Positions 1 to 5,832 of a stretch of DNA of 5,832 nt are shown here, in pieces. The position numbers and the translations under genes were made by a program. Every line of letters starts with the position of its first letter. The stretch's first letter is position 1. Source of the stretch: Acetofilamentum sp. (GTDB lineage Bacteria > Bacteroidota > Bacteroidia > Bacteroidales > JAFGXI01); assembly GCA_020720565.1 (NCBI GenBank), contig DYOK01000093.1, positions 1 to 5,832 of the forward strand. The letters run 5' to 3'. The notes beneath the pieces were generated by a model. It was not told where the DNA came from, did no database searches, and saw nothing but the letters and a program-made list of their open reading frames with translations.

Positions 1-3000
1 GTTGGTGTGACTGTTGCTGTTATCGTACAGCTTGCATCCAAATCGTCGGACACGGTGACCGTGTAGGTCGTACCGCCACATAAGTTAGCCGTTGTTGTAG
101 CTGTTGCACTCGCTCCGGTGTTACTCCATATATAATCGTATGCTCCAGAACCGCCACCAGCAGTGACTGTGGCCTGTCCATTGCAAGCTCCATTACACGT
201 TAAGGCTACTGCTGGAATACTTGCCGTCAAAACTAGTGGTTGACTGATGGTAATCGTCATGGTTTGGGTACAAGTGTGATTATCTTGTACCAATAAAGTA
301 TACGTTCCTGCTGTCAAACTTCCAAATGTGCCAGAGGCTTGTAAGGTACCTCCGTTAATCGAATACTGATATGGGGCTGTGCCACCAGCACTTTGTACCG
401 TTAAATTGCCGTTGTTGCCGCCAAAGCATGTTACATTGTCGTGGTTGGCTAAAATCTCGCTGATGGTCAATGCAGTTGGTTCGCTGATGGTGATATTTAA
501 TGTTTTTGTGCAACTGTGAGCATCTCTTACAGTAATGGTATATGATCCGGCTGATAAACTACCGAATGTAGTGCCGGCTTGCCAAGTTGTTCCTCCATTA
601 ATAGAATATTGATACGCTGCTGTACCACCTCCAGCAGAAACAGTAGTCGAACCATTGGATTGACCATTACAAGCTACATTGGTATGTGCCGATTCGCTTA
701 GTGTTAAATCGGCAGGTACACTAATTGCTACAACACCCGTTGTAGAACATAAATTGGCATCGGTTACGGTAACCGTATAATTTTGAGACCCCCCAGCTGC
801 TCCTGCTAAGCCACACAAACTCCCCGTTGAAGCTGAGTTGTTAGGGTTAGAACCTGATCCCCAATCGTAATCGAATGGAGCGGTACCCCCAGAAAACACA
901 TTGGCATTGGCGGTACCATTGCAGGTACCATTACAGGTAGCATTGGTACTGGTTAAATCGAGTACCATTGCCGCAGGTTGGGTTATGGTTGTACTGGCTG
1001 TACCGTCACAACCATTGGCATCCTCGAAAGTTACGTTGTATACCCCTGCTCCTAAACCAGATGCTGTAGTTCCTGTACCACCCGAGGGTGACCACGCAAT
1101 ATTTTGCAAAGGTGCAGTACCTGTTGTTAGGGCGATACTAATCGAACCATTGGTTAAGCCATTACAGGTAATGTGAGTGGGTGTTATACTTACAGTTGGC
1201 GTTGGGTATACCGTCAGGTTAATGGTTTCGGAATCGGAACACCCACTATCTGTAATGGTTAATGTAACGGTGTATGTACCAGAACTTGCATAGGTATGAG
1301 TAGGCGACACGCCAGATCCAGTTGAAGCATCGCCAAAGTTCCAACTGTAAGTTGGGGCAGAAATGGTGGTACTGCTAGAAGCATCGAAAGCAAAACTGTT
1401 ACCACTTAGGCATTGGCTAGACTCTGGTGCAATAGCGGCAACAACTGTTCCACCGAGATTTACCGTAACACTTGCGGTTTCGTCGCAACCCGAATTATCT
1501 ACCACTGTAACATTGTAGTTACCCGAGGCTAATCCAGTAATATTATAAGGTACTGTTTGGTTATTAGCTAAACCACCTGGAGCCCAATCGATATCGAATG
1601 GCGTAGCACCTCCAGTTAATGCCACACTAATAGCACCATTGTTGGCACCACACGATGTGGCTGTAGGCGTAAGCGTTAAACCTAGAGCTGAGGGTTCAGT
1701 TATCGTGTAATTTTGAATGGCTTTGCAACCCAAAGCATCGGTAACAGTTACCGAAATGGCACCATCTCCTAAGCCAGTGACTGTATTGGAGGTCAATGCC
1801 GTTGGTCCATTTGTGGTTAAGTTGGACCAGGCATATGTATAATTAGCTGTACCTGGAGTTGTTAAAGTAACGGTAGCCGAGCCATCGGTATCACCATTAC
1901 AATCTAAGTTAATTTGCGAGCCTGAGGTTACAATATTGATGATGTTAAAATTGAACGTTCGCGAAGGAGCTGTATTATTACAAATATCGGTAACAGAACC
2001 TGCCGTAGCTGCATTCAATCCCAAAGTAAAAGTACCAGATGTTGTTAATGGAGGTGAAACTGTGATGGTATAATCAGCATCGTATGTTCCACCAGAAGAA
2101 CAAACAGGAGAAGTTACCCCAGACAGCGTATAAGGTCCACCAGGTCCTGTTAAATAGAAATCGTTATTTTGAATGGATGAACATTTGATATTTTCGCTAA
2201 AATGGAATGTCAAGGTAGTTGAACCACAAGCGATAGGCAAATCGACCGCATCGAAAGACGGCGGGACATTATCAAAAATTGACGCTGTAGAACCCGCAAA
2301 GTTGATGGTATAGCCATTAGTCGATGTAGAAAATTGACTGACATTAACCAAATAAGTTTCGCCAGCTAAAACCGGAACAACAGGCTCGTCATTATCACCT
2401 CCATCGCCATTGGGACCTGTAATGCCTGGATCACCATCATAATCACAACGCACTTCTAGAGCCGCATTACTATAGATATCGGTACATGGGTCGTTGGTAA
2501 TGTTATATACCGCCCAGTCGTAATCATCGTTCATATCATTAGGAATAATACTAAAATCGAGATTTCCACTATTGAGTACGGTAAATACATACCACACGTC
2601 GTTTTTCTCGCCAGAACCTAAACATGAGGGCCCACTATTAATCTCTGTGGGATAATTACCTTGACCAGAGAATGCTGTGGCTTCGGAATAAGAGTTTTGA
2701 CAAATTGGAATAGCCCCTTCGCAGTCTTGGACTGTTGGAGGTGGGCAAGCCGCACAGGGTCCGCCGCAATCGATCCATGTCTCACCTTGATTTTGAATAC
2801 CATCGGTACAACTCGGCGCATTAATCTTCCATTGTACGGTCATGCAAGTGGAATAATTACTACAGTTATATTCACTCAGCAATAAGGTTACTGTTCCTGT
2901 AAATGTAGCCGTCCACGTTACGGTGGATTGCGGACTACAACTAGCAGCATCGTCGTTATATGCCAAATCGGCACCCGTAGTATTTGAGCCTTGCGTCAAA

Positions 3001-3260
3001 GTTAACTGCGTGTCAAAATCGGAATCACCACAGGTAGTCCAAGTATATGTATTACCGGCGGTTACATTAAAATAGGTGTACTCGCCTCCGTACATACAAG
3101 TACTCACTGTTACCAAAGTAGTTGAGGTGGTTGAAGAGGTACCGGTCGGGTAATTGCTATTGTAATTATTGCATTGGGCTTGAGCTTTATTAGATATTAA
3201 TATAATAAGCAGACCAATAAGGAAATGGACAAATATAGTCTTTTTCAAAATATCTTTCAT
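1..3260 (-). CDS. Giant secreted SprB/PKD-repeat surface protein (adhesin-like), 3' end outside window
   Basis: The frame opens at the ATG at 3260-3258 and stays open for 1086 complete codons to the window edge, so the C-terminus is missing. Residues 1-28 form a signal peptide: lysines near the N-terminus, a hydrophobic core at about 9-22, and cleavage expected after AQA (26-28). Residues 29-150 resemble the beta-rich N-terminal domain of Bacteroidota secreted proteins (GEYTYFNV, DTQLTLTQG, YNDD). Residues 151-174 carry the Cys/Gly motif DGIQNQGETWIDCGGPC. Residues 179-323 match the PPC-like module with NDVWYVFTV and DDYDWAVYN, and 324-443 look Ig-like. Seven SprB-type repeats and one PKD domain fill 444-1086. 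Proteins of this type are usually exported by type IX secretion and act in adhesion or gliding; here that is inference, because no sorting domain is visible. It starts 24 bases after the preceding gene with no promoter-like box between them, which suggests co-transcription. The upstream bases are AT-rich without a Shine-Dalgarno sequence. Confidence 0.93.
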   Translation of the reverse strand, partial: MKDILKKTIFVHFLIGLLIILISNKAQAQCNNYNSNYPTGTSSTTSTTLVTVSTCMYGGEYTYFNVTAGNTYTWTTCGDSDFDTQLTLTQGSNTTGADLAYNDDAASCSPQSTVTWTATFTGTVTLLLSEYNCSNYSTCMTVQWKINAPSCTDGIQNQGETWIDCGGPCAACPPPTVQDCEGAIPICQNSYSEATAFSGQGNYPTEINSGPSCLGSGEKNDVWYVFTVLNSGNLDFSIIPNDMNDDYDWAVYNITNDPCTDIYSNAALEVRCDYDGDPGITGPNGDGGDNDEPVVPVLAGETYLVNVSQFSTSTNGYTINFAGSTASIFDNVPPSFDAVDLPIACGSTTLTFHFSENIKCSSIQNNDFYLTGPGGPYTLSGVTSPVCSSGGTYDADYTITVSPPLTTSGTFTLGLNAATAGSVTDICNNTAPSRTFNFNIINIVTSGSQINLDCNGDTDGSATVTLTTPGTANYTYAWSNLTTNGPTALTSNTVTGLGDGAISVTVTDALGCKAIQNYTITEPSALGLTLTPTATSCGANNGAISVALTGGATPFDIDWAPGGLANNQTVPYNITGLASGNYNVTVVDNSGCDETASVTVNLGGTVVAAIAPESSQCLSGNSFAFDASSSTTISAPTYSWNFGDASTGSGVSPTHTYASSGTYTVTLTITDSGCSDSETINLTVYPTPTVSITPTHITCNGLTNGSISIALTTGTAPLQNIAWSPSGGTGTTASGLGAGVYNVTFEDANGCDGTASTTITQPAAMVLDLTSTNATCNGTCNGTANANVFSGGTAPFDYDWGSGSNPNNSASTGSLCGLAGAAGGSQNYTVTVTDANLCSTTGVVAISVPADLTLSESAHTNVACNGQSNGSTTVSAGGGTAAYQYSINGGTTWQAGTTFGSLSAGSYTITVRDAHSCTKTLNITISEPTALTISEILANHDNVTCFGGNNGNLTVQSAGGTAPYQYSINGGTLQASGTFGSLTAGTYTLLVQDNHTCTQTMTITISQPLVLTASIPAVALTCNGACNGQATVTAGGGSGAYDYIWSNTGASATATTTANLCGGTTYTVTVSDDLDASCTITATVTP
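3..1931 (-). repeat. Array of seven SprB-type repeats interrupted by one PKD domain
   Basis: This is a protein-level repeat inside the giant gene, with units of about 77-87 residues (roughly 240 bases). In reading order the units lie at 1683-1931, 1449-1682, then the PKD domain at 1197-1448, then 966-1196, 705-965, 468-704, 228-467 and 3-227 (cut by the edge). Typical SprB units start near CNGxxNG, carry a GGTAP-(F/Y) strand followed by Trp or Ser-Ile-Asn, then LxAGxY-x-VTV-x-D-x-x-x-C, and end in ITxPxAL; unit 2 is the most divergent. The PKD unit is recognised by YSWNFGDA (W640-A645) followed by HTYASSGTYTVTLTI. DNA identity between units is modest even where proteins are alike, so the duplications are old. 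Boundaries are estimates to within a few residues. Confidence 0.88.
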
Positions 3261-3284
3261 AGTAGTAATTTTAATAAGTAAATA

Positions 3285-3695
3285 TTATCGGGTAAACGAT
3301 TTGCTTTGAATTCCGAAACCTTGTAACTTGAAAATATCTTGAATTTTCTCGGGTGTCGTGGATATTGGAATTTCTAACTGGCAACGGGTGTTACCATTAG
3401 GGGAGTCGAATAAACGTATAAACTTAAAATCAGTTTGAATTTGAAGATACGATTCGAGTTTTGCATTTTTTTCAGGCACCAATTTCCCAAGCAAATCGAG
3501 GTAAACCACGGCAACAGAATCGTTGAGCATTTTAGATTCGGTAAATCCTTCGATTGACTTAAAATGTTTAGATTGACAGCTTTTACACTGTGGCTTTTGA
3601 AGATTGTCTGTTTGTGCATTAGAATTAAATGCAAAGCCTAAAACGACAACAAGCACGCCCAGTTTTAGGGTGCATTTCGTAATTTGTTTTCTCAT
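3285..3695 (-). CDS. Small exported CxxC protein of unknown function
   Basis: The product has 136 residues, and I do not recognise its family. Residues 1-27 look like a Sec signal peptide: MRKQITK, a hydrophobic stretch LGVLVVVLGFAF, and cleavage after SNA just before Gln28. The mature protein is about 109 residues and starts with a polar stretch containing CKSC (37-40); the only other cysteine in it is C105. Reading the rest by eye gives strand VAVVYLDL (61-68), helix PEKNAKLESYLQI (74-86), strand FKFIRLFD (90-97), strand TRCQLEIPI (103-111), helix TPEKIQDIFKLQGF (114-127) and a last strand IQSKSF. This beta-alpha-beta-beta-alpha-beta order would suit a small ferredoxin-like fold; that is inference only. 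The TAA stop lies 24 bases before the giant repeat-protein gene, so the two probably form an operon. No lipobox is seen, so it is probably periplasmic or secreted. The start is the first ATG giving a full signal peptide. Confidence 0.85.
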   Translation of the reverse strand: MRKQITKCTLKLGVLVVVLGFAFNSNAQTDNLQKPQCKSCQSKHFKSIEGFTESKMLNDSVAVVYLDLLGKLVPEKNAKLESYLQIQTDFKFIRLFDSPNGNTRCQLEIPISTTPEKIQDIFKLQGFGIQSKSFTR

Positions 3696-3756
3696 ATTGC
3701 TATGGGTCAGGCTAGCAAAAATGAATAGTGTAGTTTAATAGATGCTTGTAGACGAG

Positions 3757-3787
3757 CTAAGTTACAAAAGGTTGCTTTAATAAACAA
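3757..3787 (-). promoter_or_regulatory. Candidate Bacteroidota-type promoter for the small exported protein and giant repeat gene
   Basis: On the minus strand, TTG at 3787-3785 is followed after 20 bases by TAACTTAG at 3764-3757, one mismatch from the TAnnTTTG consensus for the -7 element of Bacteroidota housekeeping promoters. The spacing is in the usual range. It would give a leader of roughly 55-60 bases before the ATG at 3695. A second imperfect box, CATTTTTG at 3723-3716, lies closer but has no TTG at a suitable distance. No other feature is visible in the 3696-3830 gap. Confidence 0.3.
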
Positions 3788-3830
3788 AACAATTCTCGCA
3801 AATATTAATGGTAATTTAGCACTTACCCCC

Positions 3831-5705
3831 CTATGTCCTTATACCGATAATGGTTACATCGTCTACTTGTTGGTTTGAGCCTTTCCAATTGATGAACCAA
3901 TCGGTTAAAAAAGCGCCCTGTACCAATGGTTCCATTTTGCTGGCTTGTTTTAAGAGTTGATAGAATGGTGCTCTTTTAAGTTTTTTGTGTTGGTCCCCAC
4001 CAAATTGATCGGAGAAACCATCGGAGAACAAATACCAGGAATCGCCTTTTTCAGCAACGATTTGGTGTGTTTTATACACATAATTGGCATCGGTCACATG
4101 ACCAACAGCCATTCGAGAACCGCTCATGACCAATTGCTCTTCTTTTCTAATTAATAACAAATCGCGATTGGCACCCGAGAATATCATTTCTTTTTTCTTT
4201 TTTTCGTACCTCAAAATCCCTATGTCGACCCCCTCGTACATAATCTCCTGATTACTACTCGCTTGTAAAAGTTCAATAAACTTCTGATTCATTTTTTGTA
4301 AAATTCGTTCAGGCTTATATATTTTTTTGTTCTGAATAATATCGTTAAGAGTGGTAATGGCTATCATGCTAATCATGGCACCTGGCACGCCATGTCCGGT
4401 GCAATCGCCCACAATTGCAAATGCATATTCTTTGGTAGGCGTTTTAATATTTTGCACCCATAAGAAATCGCCGCTGATAATATCGCGAGGGAAATAAATG
4501 CTAAAACTTTGCTCGAACACTTTTCGGATATGTTCAGTTTTAGGCAATAATGCTTTTTGAATATATTGAGCATAATGGATACTCTCCAAAGTATGTTTTT
4601 GTTGGTCTTGCAAAAGACTTTTCTGTTCTTCTATTTTACGAGTCCTTTCCTCTAAATCTCTATTAAAATTGAACATTAAACCTGTTATCTCACGTTTTAA
4701 TGCTTGAAAATTAAAAATAATATCGCCTATCTCATCTGAATTAATATTTTCGATCCAAACCCTAGAGTCTTGATATCCAGATTGAATATATGATTTTAAC
4801 GAAAAATTAAGTTTATGGAGATTACGTGAAATTTGAACTGCAAAAAACAAATTAACACCCAAACTAATCAAAATAAACAGTGCACTTACTATGTATTGTT
4901 TACGCTTTCGATTATAACTATTTTCTTCTTCGTATTGAATAATTTGTTTTTCGATTAATCTTTGTTGGAACACAACCCGTTCTTCAACTTTATTAAGTTG
5001 ATATTGAATGCTTTTCGGCGAAACTTCGAGCAAACTATCGATATGAACTAATTGTCTAAAATAGGTTTGATAATCGTTTAGCTTTTCTGTAAGTAATTGA
5101 GAACGTGATGATTTTGTGAAAATATCAATTTCCATATTGAGTCTTCTGGCATAAATCTCTTGATGGCGTAACAAATAGTCCTTTTCGTCGCGACGAAGCA
5201 TTAAAACTTGCTCTAGCGGTAATAATTTATTTTGCTCTACAAAATGTATGGCATCGCGCATTTTCCCTTCGAGTCCATAATCTTTGAACCCTCTAAAAAG
5301 AGTCAATTTAACCAAACTATCGAATACCAAATCTAATTGATTCATATTTCGAATTTGTTGTTCAAAATTAACTTCGTAAGTGTATTGCGTATAAGATTTC
5401 GATTTAAGGGTGTTTTCGAGTTTAACAATCGATTTTATATTATTCTTAAATTCGAATATTTGAGGACTGGCTCTAAATTGATAAAACCTAATATTTTCGC
5501 GTTCTTTTATCATAAACCCATAGACTATACTAATGGCTGTGGTAGAACGAGAGTTAAGCTCTTTAACTTTAGATTTGTAAGTTTGAAATTGATTATATTC
5601 GTTCGTATCGTGAAACAGTGGCCAGAGCATTAAAGCGTACAAAATCAACAATGATGCGTTAGCTAGCAAAATCTTATTTCGAACGGAATATGGTCTAAAT
5701 TTCAT
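3831..5705 (-). CDS. Membrane sensor protein phosphatase: helical sensor, HAMP-like linker, SpoIIE/PP2C domain
   Basis: The product has 624 residues and probably removes phosphate from serine or threonine of a cytoplasmic target in response to an envelope signal. A short N-terminus leads into membrane segment 1 (about 13-31). Residues 32-268 are a mostly helical extracytoplasmic region with MLRRDEKDYLLR (168-180), a motif typical of helical-bundle sensor domains of chemoreceptors. Membrane segment 2 is at about 271-291. A HAMP-like linker follows, with DEIGDIIFNF (324-333), then a coiled coil up to about 375. The SpoIIE-type PPM/PP2C domain covers about 376-624. Its metal-binding motifs are intact: PRDIISGD (D413), GDCTGHGVPG (D434), SDG (D562) and VDD (D615, D616). 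EGVDIGI (491-497) replaces the more usual DGMDIA-like stretch. The natural ligand and the substrate are unknown. The TAG stop is 135 bases before the next gene, so co-transcription with it is uncertain. Confidence 0.93.
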   Translation of the reverse strand: MKFRPYSVRNKILLANASLLILYALMLWPLFHDTNEYNQFQTYKSKVKELNSRSTTAISIVYGFMIKERENIRFYQFRASPQIFEFKNNIKSIVKLENTLKSKSYTQYTYEVNFEQQIRNMNQLDLVFDSLVKLTLFRGFKDYGLEGKMRDAIHFVEQNKLLPLEQVLMLRRDEKDYLLRHQEIYARRLNMEIDIFTKSSRSQLLTEKLNDYQTYFRQLVHIDSLLEVSPKSIQYQLNKVEERVVFQQRLIEKQIIQYEEENSYNRKRKQYIVSALFILISLGVNLFFAVQISRNLHKLNFSLKSYIQSGYQDSRVWIENINSDEIGDIIFNFQALKREITGLMFNFNRDLEERTRKIEEQKSLLQDQQKHTLESIHYAQYIQKALLPKTEHIRKVFEQSFSIYFPRDIISGDFLWVQNIKTPTKEYAFAIVGDCTGHGVPGAMISMIAITTLNDIIQNKKIYKPERILQKMNQKFIELLQASSNQEIMYEGVDIGILRYEKKKKEMIFSGANRDLLLIRKEEQLVMSGSRMAVGHVTDANYVYKTHQIVAEKGDSWYLFSDGFSDQFGGDQHKKLKRAPFYQLLKQASKMEPLVQGAFLTDWFINWKGSNQQVDDVTIIGIRT

Positions 5706-5709
5706 GCCA

Positions 5710-5717
5710 CAAAATTA
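5710..5717 (-). promoter_or_regulatory. TAnnTTTG promoter-like box directly upstream of the phosphatase start
   Basis: Read on the minus strand, TAATTTTG matches TAnnTTTG exactly and ends only four bases (TGGC) before the ATG at 5705. No TTG element is present about 17-23 bases further upstream. If the box is used, transcription would begin at or within a few bases of the start codon, giving a leaderless or nearly leaderless mRNA. A chance match in AT-rich DNA is possible. Confidence 0.35.
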
Positions 5718-5802
5718 GACTGAATGTTGGCTCTTGATTATTATCAGTATGTTAAGAAAAGCTTAATTTATCGGCTGATTGTTGCAGGTAAAATGTTTCA
5801 AG

Positions 5803-5820
5803 CCTGCCTACCGCAGGTAG
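5803..5820. repeat. Compact overlapping palindrome upstream of the phosphatase gene
   Basis: Two alternative hairpins overlap here. CCTGC (5803-5807) pairs with GCAGG (5813-5817) around a five-base loop, and CTACC (5808-5812) pairs with GGTAG (5816-5820) around a three-base loop. The segment GCAGGTA also occurs at 5784-5790. The element is GC-rich within AT-rich surroundings. It could be a REP-like interspersed repeat, part of a terminator of a gene to the right, or a regulatory hairpin. There is no T-run on either side to support a simple intrinsic terminator. Confidence 0.5.
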
Positions 5821-5832
5821 ATTACAGGTTAC

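Noticed and set aside
912..935. Near-perfect 12-base tandem duplication (GGTACCATTGCA then GGTACCATTACA)
   Set aside because: It encodes the TCNGTCNGT stretch. A CNGxCNG pattern is normal for SprB units and occurs again in unit 7, so it is not good evidence of a recent duplication.
901..1176. Plus-strand open frame of 91 codons rich in Val, Pro and Leu
   Set aside because: It lies fully antisense inside the giant repeat gene, and its composition is the mirror of the Thr/Asn/Gly-rich repeats.
1..1931. Regular ~240-base spacing, considered as a CRISPR or non-coding satellite
   Set aside because: The period matches SprB protein units in one open frame, and the DNA of units has diverged, unlike identical CRISPR repeats.
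2618..2885. Two short open frames on opposite strands
   Set aside because: Both overlap the DCGG and PPC-like coding region of the giant gene in other frames and show no signal or domain.
3261..3284. Gap between the small exported gene and the giant gene, considered for its own promoter
   Set aside because: Only 24 AT-rich bases are present, with no TAnnTTTG match; co-transcription is simpler.
3374..3634. Minus-strand 86-codon frame
   Set aside because: It overlaps the 136-residue exported protein in another frame; the longer frame has the signal peptide and the close operon spacing.
3800..3826. AT-rich imperfect inverted repeat after the phosphatase stop, considered as a terminator
   Set aside because: The stem is weak, bulged and nearly all A/T, with no clear T-run following it on the minus strand.
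3957..5633. Short frames on both strands at 3957-4154, 4373-4573 and 5337-5633
   Set aside because: All lie inside the phosphatase gene, whose frame is supported by intact catalytic motifs and membrane segments.

Overview
The window looks like Bacteroidota (Flavobacteriales-like) DNA. It encodes a very large secreted protein built from SprB and PKD repeats behind Bacteroidota-type N-terminal domains. No gene has a Shine-Dalgarno sequence, intergenic DNA is AT-rich, and a TAnnTTTG-type box (the Bacteroidota promoter element) lies next to one start codon. The exact genus cannot be read from this sequence. No tRNA, rRNA, CRISPR array or insertion sequence was found.

All three genes lie on the minus strand, so transcription runs from right to left. 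From right to left: 5706-5832 is a short upstream region with a palindromic repeat and a promoter-like box. 3831-5705 encodes a 624-residue membrane-anchored sensor phosphatase, with a helical extracytoplasmic sensor, a HAMP-like linker and a SpoIIE/PP2C-type catalytic domain. 3696-3830 is a 135-base gap with weak promoter candidates. 3285-3695 encodes an unrecognised 136-residue exported protein with a CxxC motif. After only 24 bases comes the giant adhesin-like gene, which starts at 3260 and is still open at base 1, giving at least 1086 codons. This left 3.26 kb is a single continuous reading frame cut off by the window edge, not non-coding DNA.

The small exported protein and the giant repeat protein are probably co-transcribed and may work together at the cell surface. 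The giant protein probably leaves the cell by the type IX secretion system, but the C-terminal sorting domain that would show this lies outside the window. The phosphatase may belong to a separate transcription unit. Its sensor architecture suggests it turns an envelope signal into dephosphorylation of a cytoplasmic protein. A link between it and the surface protein rests on proximity alone.

Most gene families here are known. The less familiar points are the small CxxC protein beside the adhesin, the distinct subtypes within the SprB array, the sensor-phosphatase combination, and the palindrome at the right edge.
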